Source of the DNA: Chitinophaga pinensis
Lineage (GTDB): Bacteria > Bacteroidota > Bacteroidia > Flavobacteriales_D > Crocinitomicaceae
Direction of reading: 5' to 3'
DNA length: 45,711 bases
Assembly (NCBI GenBank): GCA_943327315.2
Contig: CALPWQ020000006.1
Coordinates: 1 to 45,711 of the forward strand
The position numbers and the translations under genes were made by a program. Shown piece after piece: positions 1 through 7,620 of the stretch. The notes under the pieces were generated by a model. The model ran no database searches, was not told the DNA's origin, and saw only the letters and a program-made list of their open reading frames with translations. Each line of letters begins with the position of its first letter. Position 1 is the stretch's first letter.

Positions 1-372
1 AATGAGGAATGGATCCATTCGAATCCAAAAAGCCCTTCACACACCATTGGCGCAATAATCCGCGGATTTAAAGGCGCTAGCACAAAAAAGATAAATCTTT
101 TTCTAAATTCTTCCTCCGCCCCAGCCGCCCCCTCTTCCGAATCGCTATTCGCCCCCTCTCCTAGAACGGGCGAATCGCTATTCGCCCCATCTCCTAGAAC
201 GGGCGAATCGCTATTCGCCCCATCTTACAATAAAATCTTTCAGAGAAATTATTACGAGCATATCATTAGAAATCAGAGAGATTATAATCGAATCGAAAAA
301 TACATTATCGATAACCCAGGGAATTGGATGAAGAAAAAGAAGAAAAAATTGAATTTAAAGAGTGAAGATTAG
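1..372 (+). CDS. REP-associated tyrosine transposase (Y1/IS200-like), C-terminal part, truncated by window start
   Basis: Frame 1 is open from base 1 to TAG at 370-372: NEEWIHSNPKSPSHTIGAIIRGFKGASTKKINLF...YNKIFQRNYYEHIIRNQRDYNRIEKYIIDNPGNW. The IIRGFK..TK and 'QRNYYEHIIRN..dynrIekYIidNPgnW' motifs are typical of the C-terminus of Bacteroidota Y1 transposases. Not in the ORF track because the start lies outside the window. Confidence 0.88.
   Translation, partial: NEEWIHSNPKSPSHTIGAIIRGFKGASTKKINLFLNSSSAPAAPSSESLFAPSPRTGESLFAPSPRTGESLFAPSYNKIFQRNYYEHIIRNQRDYNRIEKYIIDNPGNWMKKKKKKLNLKSED
139..220 (+). repeat. 33-bp in-frame tandem repeat (about 2.5 copies) containing REP-like palindrome GGGCGAATCGCTATTCGCCC
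   Basis: gaatcgctattcgcccc(c/a)tctcctagaacgggc repeats at 33-bp spacing. Perfect 8-bp-arm palindromes GGGCGAAT-CGCT-ATTCGCCC lie at 168-187 and 201-220, with a partial copy (CGAAT-CGCT-ATTCG core) at about 138-151. Confidence 0.92.
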
Positions 373-395
373 AAGAGGATAAAAAACGAATTACT

Positions 396-521
396 TCACC
401 TCTGTTTCCCAACCGCACAGCCATCACATTTCGCGTCTTTGCGCATGAATTTCGTGTAGAATTGTCGTGCAAGAAAGGTACTTGCCGCAGCAATAGCGAT
501 AAAGACGAATACTTCTTGCAT
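396..521 (-). CDS. FeoB-associated Cys-rich membrane protein
   Basis: 41 aa MQEVFVFIAIAAASTFLARQFYTKFMRKDAKCDGCAVGKQR: one TM helix plus a CxxC tail. Its ATG overlaps the feoB TGA stop (ATGA). The ORF track extends it upstream to 605 within feoB, but the internal ATG at 521 fits better. Confidence 0.85.
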   Translation of the reverse strand: MQEVFVFIAIAAASTFLARQFYTKFMRKDAKCDGCAVGKQR

Positions 522-2470
522 CAGGAAAGGATATGAAATGTAATCATGGCACCAAAGTAAGCCAAAGCACCCATAAATCCTATTTGAATCAAAGGCCACT
601 TCCAACTGTTTGTTTCTCGCTTAACGACCGCAAGTGTTGCCATACATTGCATTGCAAAGACATAAAACACCATGAGCGACGCCCCAGCGGCAAGAGTATA
701 AACTTTTGTGCCATCTGAACGTTTCTCCGCCCGCATTTTATCGATAAGTCGTTTATTGACATCGTCCGTTTCATTCACCGCATAAATCGTCGACAAGGAA
801 CCTACGAAGACCTCGCGTGCCGCAAATGATGTAATGAGTGAAATCCCAATTTTCCAATCGTATCCAAGCGGTTGAATGGCTGGCTCAATGAAATGTCCGA
901 GTTGTCCAATATAAGAACTTTCCATTTTTGCTGATGCCACGTGCTGCTGTGCCTGTTCTTTGGAAAGATGCAATTCTTTTGATTCCTTTTTTGCTTTAGC
1001 GATGTTCTTTTTCATCGACTCGCTTGGTCCATACGTAGCAAGTGCCCAAAGTAGGATGGAGATCGCTAAAATCACCTTTCCCGCATCAAGAATAAATACT
1101 TTTACTTTTTCCCAAACGGTAATGCCCACATTTCCCCATCGAGGCGATTTGAAGCTGGGTAGCTCGAGCATTAAGAAGCCTTTGTCGCGAGATTTAAGAA
1201 TGAATTTTAGAAGCGCTGCGACCAATAGGGCAGCAACCAATCCCAAGGTGTAAAGTCCAAAGAGCACAAGTCCTTGAAGATTGAAGACCCCAAGAATCCT
1301 TGTCTTGGGAATAACCAAGGCGATGAGCAGGGTATATACAGGAATGCGGGCACTGCAACTCATCAATGGGGCTACCAGAATGGTGATCATTCGTTCTTTC
1401 CAGTCGGCAATGGTCCGTGTCGCCATCACGCCAGGTATGGCACAGGCTACGCTCGACATCAAAGGCACAACGCTTTTTCCATTTAAGCCCAAAGGCCGCA
1501 TGAGCCGGTCCATGATGAATACCACGCGCGACAAATATCCCGTTTCCTCTAAAATAGAAATGAAGAAAAATAAGAGTGCAATTTGAGGCACAAAGACCAA
1601 GACACCTCCAATGCCTGGAATAATTCCTTGACAAATTAAATCGGAAAAGACGCCCTTGGGCATGGAAAGAGATAGCCATCCAGCAAATTCAGCGAATCCT
1701 GTATCAATAAGATCCATCGGTATAACCGCAAAGGCAAAGATGAATTGGAAAACAACAAAAAGTATCGCCGCAAAAATGATGTAACCAAAAACAGGATGAA
1801 CGAAAAGTCGATCGAGGGAACTTACCGCGGCTTTCTTTTCTTTATCAATCCTCAAGACTGATGAATCAATGACCTGATGAATAAATGTATAGCGTGATGC
1901 TGCTTCTTGTTCTTGGCATGTCACATCGTCAATGGGGCATAGTGGAATTGGAGTTCTTCGCTCAGGTGCCGCTTGCGCCATGTCTGCAATGGATGTCATC
2001 AGTCGTTCTTTCCCCATTCCGACGCGTGCATTGGTTGAAACAATATGGGCTGCGGGGAAGAATGTCTTCAATTTGTCTGCATCGACGGAAAGCCCATTGC
2101 GCTGGGCAAGGTCCGTCATGTTGAGGACCAGAATTGTTGGAAGTCCTAGATCGTAAATCTGGGAGAACAGAAATAAATTCCGTTCTAGGTTCGATTGATC
2201 AACGACGACAACAACAACATCTGGATAGTCTTCTGCATCTTCATTGGAAAGAACGGAATAAACAACTTGCTCATCCTTTGATCGTGGATACAGGCTATAG
2301 GTTCCGGGAAAATCAATCAATGTGTGCGTGTTGCCATCGATTTGTAGCGTTCCAGTTTTCTTTTCCACTGTAACACCTGGGAAATTTCCTACTTGCTGCC
2401 GCAGTCCGGTAATGAGGTTAAAAACAGAACTTTTTCCTGTGTTTGGATTTCCGAGTAGCGCAATCTTCAT
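521..2470 (-). CDS. feoB: Ferrous iron transport protein B (FeoB)
   Basis: N-terminal G domain MKIALLGNPNTGKSSVFNLITGLRQQVGNFPGVTVEKK, DFPGTYSL, NMTD; C-terminal Gate/nucleoside-recognition transmembrane segments. Confidence 0.98.
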   Translation of the reverse strand: MKIALLGNPNTGKSSVFNLITGLRQQVGNFPGVTVEKKTGTLQIDGNTHTLIDFPGTYSLYPRSKDEQVVYSVLSNEDAEDYPDVVVVVVDQSNLERNLFLFSQIYDLGLPTILVLNMTDLAQRNGLSVDADKLKTFFPAAHIVSTNARVGMGKERLMTSIADMAQAAPERRTPIPLCPIDDVTCQEQEAASRYTFIHQVIDSSVLRIDKEKKAAVSSLDRLFVHPVFGYIIFAAILFVVFQFIFAFAVIPMDLIDTGFAEFAGWLSLSMPKGVFSDLICQGIIPGIGGVLVFVPQIALLFFFISILEETGYLSRVVFIMDRLMRPLGLNGKSVVPLMSSVACAIPGVMATRTIADWKERMITILVAPLMSCSARIPVYTLLIALVIPKTRILGVFNLQGLVLFGLYTLGLVAALLVAALLKFILKSRDKGFLMLELPSFKSPRWGNVGITVWEKVKVFILDAGKVILAISILLWALATYGPSESMKKNIAKAKKESKELHLSKEQAQQHVASAKMESSYIGQLGHFIEPAIQPLGYDWKIGISLITSFAAREVFVGSLSTIYAVNETDDVNKRLIDKMRAEKRSDGTKVYTLAAGASLMVFYVFAMQCMATLAVVKRETNSWKWPLIQIGFMGALAYFGAMITFHILS

Positions 2471-2480
2471 GGGCTAAGAC

Positions 2481-2723
2481 TTAGGCAATCGCGAGTGAGG
2501 GTTCTTCAACAAGAATCAAAGAGGCTTCATCCAGCCGCAGTGATAAAACAAAGCCATTGACATCAATCGCAATTGGATCACCCAAGGGTGCGCGAAACAA
2601 TACGGTGACTGCTTTACCAGGGAGCAAGCCCATTTCCATCAGCTTCAATCGAATGGACGAATCCTCGATGGAAGTGACTGTTGCGCAGTTGCCATTTTTT
2701 ATTTCTGATAATTTTGCCGACAT
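2481..2723 (-). CDS. feoA: Ferrous iron transport protein A (FeoA)
   Basis: 80-aa SH3-like FeoA protein directly upstream of feoB: 'VTSIEDSSIRLKLMEMGLLPGKAVTVLFRAPLGDPIAIDVNGFVLSLRLDEA'. Confidence 0.95.
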   Translation of the reverse strand: MSAKLSEIKNGNCATVTSIEDSSIRLKLMEMGLLPGKAVTVLFRAPLGDPIAIDVNGFVLSLRLDEASLILVEEPSLAIA

Positions 2724-2739
2724 CGAAACCTATGAACTA

Positions 2740-2747
2740 CAAAAATA
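2740..2747 (-). promoter_or_regulatory. -7 box TATTTTTG of feoAB promoter
   Basis: Matches the Bacteroidota sigma-ABfr -7 consensus TAnnTTTG, 16 nt upstream of the feoA ATG. Confidence 0.55.
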
Positions 2748-2755
2748 ACGCTTAT

Positions 2756-2786
2756 AAGGTGTTTTAAGATACCTTGTTCGAGGTAT
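2756..2786 (-). promoter_or_regulatory. Candidate operator: 20-bp imperfect palindrome plus a third half-site upstream of feoA
   Basis: AAGGTGTTTTAAGATACCTT (2756-2775) matches its own reverse complement at 16/20 positions. A further AGGTAT arm at 2781-2786 forms a second inverted pair with ATACCT at 2769-2774. Confidence 0.45.
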
Positions 2787-2787
2787 T

Positions 2788-4065
2788 TTACGTCGTTTTT
2801 TCCTTGAGCACAAGCCGAGCAGTGTGTCGAGTGCGCTGTTCCACCAAGGTTTCTTTTCCTTCGCTCAACATCGCAAGGGTACGTGCATCGTAATGGCGAA
2901 TGGTGACGAGCTCAAGTCCTTCATTGTAGCGCACCTCATAGTTGTCGGTAAAATGTTCAATGACTTTCTCTGGATCTGTTTTACTGCGGTCGACGAGAAT
3001 GGAAAAATTCAAGGCTGAGTTTTGCATCAAATTGATTTTTACACCTAAACTCGCTAAACGCTTGAAAATGTCGCTCAAGTGCTCTTCAACAATGAAGGAA
3101 AAGTCGCGTCGATTGATGGAAAACAACACTTGATTTTTCATGACAATAAATGAAGGAATCAAATGGTCATTGGCGGTAGAAGCTTGAATGACGGTGCCTG
3201 TCGCTTCGGGTTGAAGGAATGATTTCACATAAAGTGGAATCCCTTTGTTTTGAAGTGGTTTGACAGTTTTTGGGTGGATAACAGAGGCGCCGTAGTACGA
3301 CAATTCAATCGCTTCACGGAATGAAATCTGATCGAGTTTGACCGTGTTTTCGAAGTGCTTCGGGTCGGCATTGAGCATTCCTGGAACATCTTTCCAAATG
3401 GTAACGCTCTCGGCATCGGTACAGTAAGCCAAAATTCCAGCGCTATAGTCCGAACCTTCGCGGCCAAGTGTTGTTGTAAATCCTTCACCTGTTGCGCCAA
3501 TAAATCCTTGAGTAACAAGAATGTCATTGTGCTCAAAAGCAGGAATCAAACGTTCGCGAATGAGCTCTTCTGTTTTTTTCCAATCGACATTTCCCTCGCG
3601 GTAGCGGTTATCAGTACGGATCAATAGGCGTGAATCGGCCCAGCGCGTGGCATGGCCTTGTTCATTCAGGAAGGCAGAAATAATTTGAGTGGATAGCAAT
3701 TCACCCAAGGACACGATTTGATCGTACTCAAAGTCGAAATTTTCAGGAAACGGCTGATTGAACCGGGCGCGTAGGCCTTCAAAAATTTCATCAAGGGCAT
3801 TGTAAGCAGCATAATGTCGTTCTTGAAACAAGTCCGCCATGATGTCGAGATGAAAGGCATAGAGGTCATCCACCAAAGCATCAAAGGTTTTTTTGTCGTG
3901 ACGCTGTTCTGCCGCAACGATTTCCTCCAATTTGTTGGTGGTTTTGCCCATTGCTGAAACGACTACGGTAATTTTTTCGCCATGAAACATGGAGAGAATG
4001 CCGGATACATTGCGCACAGCAGATGAATCTTTGACTGATGCGCCGCCAAATTTGAACACTTTCAT
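2788..4065 (-). CDS. lysC: Aspartate kinase (monofunctional)
   Basis: MKVFKFGGASVKDSSAV...VVSAMGKTTNKLEEIV; 'TTTLGREGSDYSAGILA' and C-terminal ACT-like region. Confidence 0.93.
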   Translation of the reverse strand: MKVFKFGGASVKDSSAVRNVSGILSMFHGEKITVVVSAMGKTTNKLEEIVAAEQRHDKKTFDALVDDLYAFHLDIMADLFQERHYAAYNALDEIFEGLRARFNQPFPENFDFEYDQIVSLGELLSTQIISAFLNEQGHATRWADSRLLIRTDNRYREGNVDWKKTEELIRERLIPAFEHNDILVTQGFIGATGEGFTTTLGREGSDYSAGILAYCTDAESVTIWKDVPGMLNADPKHFENTVKLDQISFREAIELSYYGASVIHPKTVKPLQNKGIPLYVKSFLQPEATGTVIQASTANDHLIPSFIVMKNQVLFSINRRDFSFIVEEHLSDIFKRLASLGVKINLMQNSALNFSILVDRSKTDPEKVIEHFTDNYEVRYNEGLELVTIRHYDARTLAMLSEGKETLVEQRTRHTARLVLKEKTT

Positions 4066-4070
4066 AGGCC

Positions 4071-4078
4071 CAAAACTA
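4071..4078 (-). promoter_or_regulatory. -7 box TAGTTTTG upstream of aspartate kinase
   Basis: Exact TAnnTTTG match ending 5 nt before the ATG. Confidence 0.5.
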
Positions 4079-4141
4079 CTAAAAAAGAGTGGAGTTAATG
4101 GTGCGTGAATGACGGAATCATTGGCGCATTGACCGAAGGCT

Positions 4142-6526
4142 TTATTGGTTGATACCTAGACGTGTATTTGGTCGCGGTCCAAGATGAAACTCGAGGGTTC
4201 CCCCATTGACAAGATCCGCATGGGTGATGAAGAGGCGATGTAAAGGCTTGCCATTGAGATATACTGCCTGAATATATACGTTTTTCGGACCTTGATGACT
4301 TACTTTCACCGTGAAGGTCTTGCCGTTTTCTAAGAGTAATTCCGCCGATTTAATGCTAGGACTTGTCAAGGCATATTCTGTTGAGCCAGGCGCCACGGGG
4401 TAAAAGCCAAGTGAAGCAAACACCATCCAAGCGCTCATCTGTCCGCAGTCGTCGTTGCCTCCTAAACCGTCCGCGGCAGCTTTGTATTGAGATGGAAGAA
4501 TGGCGCGTGTCTGTGCCTGTGTTTTCCAAGGTTGCGAGGTCCAGTTGTAAAGAAAAGGAACATGGTGGGAAGGCTCATTCCCGTGCACGTAGTTGCCGAT
4601 GATTCCAGCACGCATGATGTCTTCAGTGTGCTCGATGTATTTATCAGCCAAAGGCATGGTAAAGAGGGAATCGAGGTGTTCGACGAAACGCTTGTCCCCA
4701 CCCATCAATGAAATCAAGGCTTTCGGGTTATGTGGAACATAGAGGCTATAATTCCACGCATTTCCTTCTATAAATCCTTGTCCGTGCGTATCCAAAGGAT
4801 CAAACGGGGACTTGAAGGTGCCATTCGAAAGGCGTGGTCGCATGAAGCCAATCGTTGAATCAAATACTTCGGTGTATGAATCTGCCCGCATCAAATAATA
4901 CTCTTTCAAATCAATTTCTGATCCATCCGACAATTCTGGATGCAGCGCCAACATCTGCGCAATAGTCCAATCGTCGTAAGCAAATTCTAAGGTTTTTGAC
5001 ACGGAATTTCCACTTTGGTCTTCAGCCACATAGAACGAATTCGACATGTACGACTTTAAGCCATCAAACCATTCATTGTTCGAGGTTTGAACACTCGCTT
5101 TAATCGCACGAATGTGATCGAAACCGCTTAGGCCTTTCACCATCGCATCGGCCAAAACGGAAACCGCGTGATACCCAATCATGCACCAATTGTCATTGGC
5201 GTAATGCGACCATACGGGCAACATCTTATGAACGCTTTGGTCGTAATGAGCGAGCATGGAATTGATCATATCGCTGTTGCGTTTCGGCTGCAGGATAGTG
5301 TATAAGGGATGTAAGGCGCGGTAGGTGTCCCACAAGGAGAAGGTGGTGTAATTGGTAAATCCTTCTGCCGTATGAATGTTCTGATCCAAGCCTTTGTAGG
5401 TGCTGTCATTGTCCATGTAAATGGTCGTTCCGAGGTAACAATGGTAAAGTGCCGTGTAAAAGTTCGTGTATTCTTCAGGAGAGCTTGCCTCAATTTTTAC
5501 TTTCGACAATTCATTTTCCCATGCGGCTTGACCTTGATTTTTAATGGAGTCAAAGTCCCACGATGGTACTTCAATACGCATATTTTCGATGGCGCCTTCT
5601 GTGCTTACAGGTGAGATAGCCACTTTGACCATCACAACTGGATTGTCTTTCAACTCAAAATGGATGTGGCCACGAATGCCTTCGCCAGCCATCTCAGGAA
5701 AATCTTTGGTTTGATTGAATTTTCCCCAAAAGCCATTGTATCCAGATGGACGATTGTTTTCAAATCCATACGTGCTGATGGACTGAGAAAAGGAAATCGC
5801 AAAATAGACAGTTCGTGTGCGCGCCCATCCATTCGTTTGACGATAGCCTGTAATCAAGGTGTCGTTTTCTACGCGCAGAAAGGTCCATGCATTTTTTCCG
5901 TCGTACGTGTAAATGCCATGGATCAAATCCAAGATGAGGTGCGCATTTTCAGCTTGATCAAACGTGTATCGATGCACCCCAACACGGGTTGTCGTTGTCA
6001 TTTCTGCTTTTACTTTTGGGTCCTCAAGATAAACGCTATAATAGTTTGGCGCTGCTTTTTCGGTGGAATGTGCGTAGCGAGAGCGGTATCCTTTGTCGGG
6101 TTGACTTTCCGTTCCTGGGTTCAATTGAACTTTACCTGCCCCTGGCATCAGCAGAATGTCCCCCAAGTCGGAATGACCTGTGCCGCTGAAATGGGTGTGT
6201 GTGAAGCCAACGATCGTAGGATCGTCGTACTGGTACCCCGCGCAGTATTTATACACCTCACCCGTATATTTTCCATTGACTGAAAAAGGTATCGTATCTG
6301 TGTCAGGACTCAATTGAACCGCTCCAAAAGGCATGCTCGCCCCAGGATAGGTATGTCCCGCATTCATAGTACCGATAAACGGATTTACATGATCGATAAG
6401 CCGCTGGCTAAATGAAAAATGAATGGTGAATATTGAAAAATGAAGAATTAAAAATGAAGAATGAAGGATACGCAAAAAAGAGGCATTCAAAATGAATGGA
6501 TGCTGATTAGGGGTATGATTACGCAT
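4142..6526 (-). CDS. GH92 family alpha-mannosidase, secreted
   Basis: 'RLIDHVNPFIGTMNAGHTYPGASMPFGAVQLSPDT' and 'GNDDCGQMSAWMVFASLGFYPVAPGSTEY' are GH92 hallmarks. Hydrophobic N-terminal signal region. Confidence 0.93.
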   Translation of the reverse strand: MRNHTPNQHPFILNASFLRILHSSFLILHFSIFTIHFSFSQRLIDHVNPFIGTMNAGHTYPGASMPFGAVQLSPDTDTIPFSVNGKYTGEVYKYCAGYQYDDPTIVGFTHTHFSGTGHSDLGDILLMPGAGKVQLNPGTESQPDKGYRSRYAHSTEKAAPNYYSVYLEDPKVKAEMTTTTRVGVHRYTFDQAENAHLILDLIHGIYTYDGKNAWTFLRVENDTLITGYRQTNGWARTRTVYFAISFSQSISTYGFENNRPSGYNGFWGKFNQTKDFPEMAGEGIRGHIHFELKDNPVVMVKVAISPVSTEGAIENMRIEVPSWDFDSIKNQGQAAWENELSKVKIEASSPEEYTNFYTALYHCYLGTTIYMDNDSTYKGLDQNIHTAEGFTNYTTFSLWDTYRALHPLYTILQPKRNSDMINSMLAHYDQSVHKMLPVWSHYANDNWCMIGYHAVSVLADAMVKGLSGFDHIRAIKASVQTSNNEWFDGLKSYMSNSFYVAEDQSGNSVSKTLEFAYDDWTIAQMLALHPELSDGSEIDLKEYYLMRADSYTEVFDSTIGFMRPRLSNGTFKSPFDPLDTHGQGFIEGNAWNYSLYVPHNPKALISLMGGDKRFVEHLDSLFTMPLADKYIEHTEDIMRAGIIGNYVHGNEPSHHVPFLYNWTSQPWKTQAQTRAILPSQYKAAADGLGGNDDCGQMSAWMVFASLGFYPVAPGSTEYALTSPSIKSAELLLENGKTFTVKVSHQGPKNVYIQAVYLNGKPLHRLFITHADLVNGGTLEFHLGPRPNTRLGINQ
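6411..6466. repeat. Degenerate 7-bp tandem repeat (8 units), plus-strand consensus AATGAAR
   Basis: AATGAAA AATGAAT GGTGAAT ATTGAAA AATGAAG AATTAAA AATGAAG AATGAAG with no insertions. Lies inside the 5' end of the GH92 CDS. Confidence 0.9.
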
Positions 6527-6530
6527 GAGC

Positions 6531-7529
6531 TTATGATAACTTATCCGACAGTATTCTCATTTCAATGGCAGGAGAAATGCGCTCGTATAGAATGTTGTAA
6601 ACGGCTTCTACAATGGGCATTTCTACTTGGAATTTTTTATTGATTTCCATGACACATTTTGTGGCGTAGTACCCTTCGGCAATCATGTCCATCTCCAATT
6701 GTGCAGTTTTCACAGAATACCCTTTTCCAATCATGTAGCCGAATGTACGATTGCGGGAGAATTTGGAATAGGCGGTAACAAGCAAATCACCAAGGTATGC
6801 GCTGGACTTCACATCGCGGTGAATGGGACTAACCTCGTCGATAAAGTTCTCAATCTCCTGAATGGCATTTGCAATCAAAACAGATTGGAAATTATCGCCG
6901 TAGCCCAAGCCTGAGCAGATTCCTGAAGCCAAGGCATAAACATTTTTCAGTATAGCAGATAGCTCAGTTCCGAAAAGATCGTCTGAAATGGTGGTTTTAA
7001 TGTAGCGGCAAGCGAGCAATTCAGCCACCTCTTCAGCCACTTCATCATCTTGTGCAGCAATGGTCAAATAAGAAAGACGCTCTAGCGCTACCTCTTCTGC
7101 ATGACAAGGACCGCAAATGATTCCTATGTTGTCGTAAGGTGTCCCAAAGGTCTTATGGATGAAGCGTGCAGGAATGGCATTGTATTCTGGAATGATTCCT
7201 TTAACGGCAGAAAAAACAATCTTGTCTTTCATTATTTCCGTTGGGAAATTCTCAAAAATGGAAACGAGAAAAGCGGATGGTGTAGCGATAATAACGATGT
7301 CAGCAGGCCGAATAATTTCTTCCAAATCTGTCGACACATTGATTTTATTGAGATCAAACTCTACAGACTGCAGGTAATTTGGATTGTGCTTGTATTTGAG
7401 AATGTGCGCTACTGCCGTTTCACTGCGCATCCACCAATTCACAGAATTGAGGTTGTTGCACAAAATTTTGACAAGTGCGGTTGCCCAGCTTCCACCTCCA
7501 ATAACTGCTATTTTCTTTTCTGTTTCCAC
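6531..7529 (-). CDS. gpsA: NAD(P)H-dependent glycerol-3-phosphate dehydrogenase
   Basis: KKIAVIGGGSWATALVKIL, 'VIATPSAFL', 'AVKGI', 'GPCHAEEVA', 'LKNVYALASGICSGLGYGDN'. The track start (TTG, 7547) lies in a -7 box; GTG at 7529 is preferred. Confidence 0.93.
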   Translation of the reverse strand: METEKKIAVIGGGSWATALVKILCNNLNSVNWWMRSETAVAHILKYKHNPNYLQSVEFDLNKINVSTDLEEIIRPADIVIIATPSAFLVSIFENFPTEIMKDKIVFSAVKGIIPEYNAIPARFIHKTFGTPYDNIGIICGPCHAEEVALERLSYLTIAAQDDEVAEEVAELLACRYIKTTISDDLFGTELSAILKNVYALASGICSGLGYGDNFQSVLIANAIQEIENFIDEVSPIHRDVKSSAYLGDLLVTAYSKFSRNRTFGYMIGKGYSVKTAQLEMDMIAEGYYATKCVMEINKKFQVEMPIVEAVYNILYERISPAIEMRILSDKLS

Positions 7530-7544
7530 ACGTAATGCTGCGAA

Positions 7545-7552
7545 CAAATGTA
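7545..7552 (-). promoter_or_regulatory. -7 box TACATTTG upstream of gpsA
   Basis: Exact TAnnTTTG match just upstream of the preferred GTG start. Confidence 0.5.
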
Positions 7553-7620
7553 GCTTTTTTTTCGAGAGTCCCGTTCTACCTTTCGTTTAGAATGACAGTG
7601 AAGGAAATCTTAACTTAAGA

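Noticed and set aside
139-220. CRISPR-like repeat array
   Set aside because: The 33-bp units are contiguous with no variable spacers and lie in frame in a coding sequence.
305-493. 62-aa minus-strand ORF
   Set aside because: Antisense to the transposase C-terminus and the FeoB-associated gene; no support.
1194-1679. 161-aa minus-strand ORF
   Set aside because: Out-of-frame shadow within feoB.
2769-2786. ATACCTTGTTCGAGGTAT as a terminator for aspartate kinase
   Set aside because: Short stem with no following T run on the minus strand; better read as part of the feo regulatory region.
5660-6283. 207-aa plus-strand ORF
   Set aside because: Fully antisense to the GH92 CDS; sequence has no recognisable family and looks like a shadow ORF.
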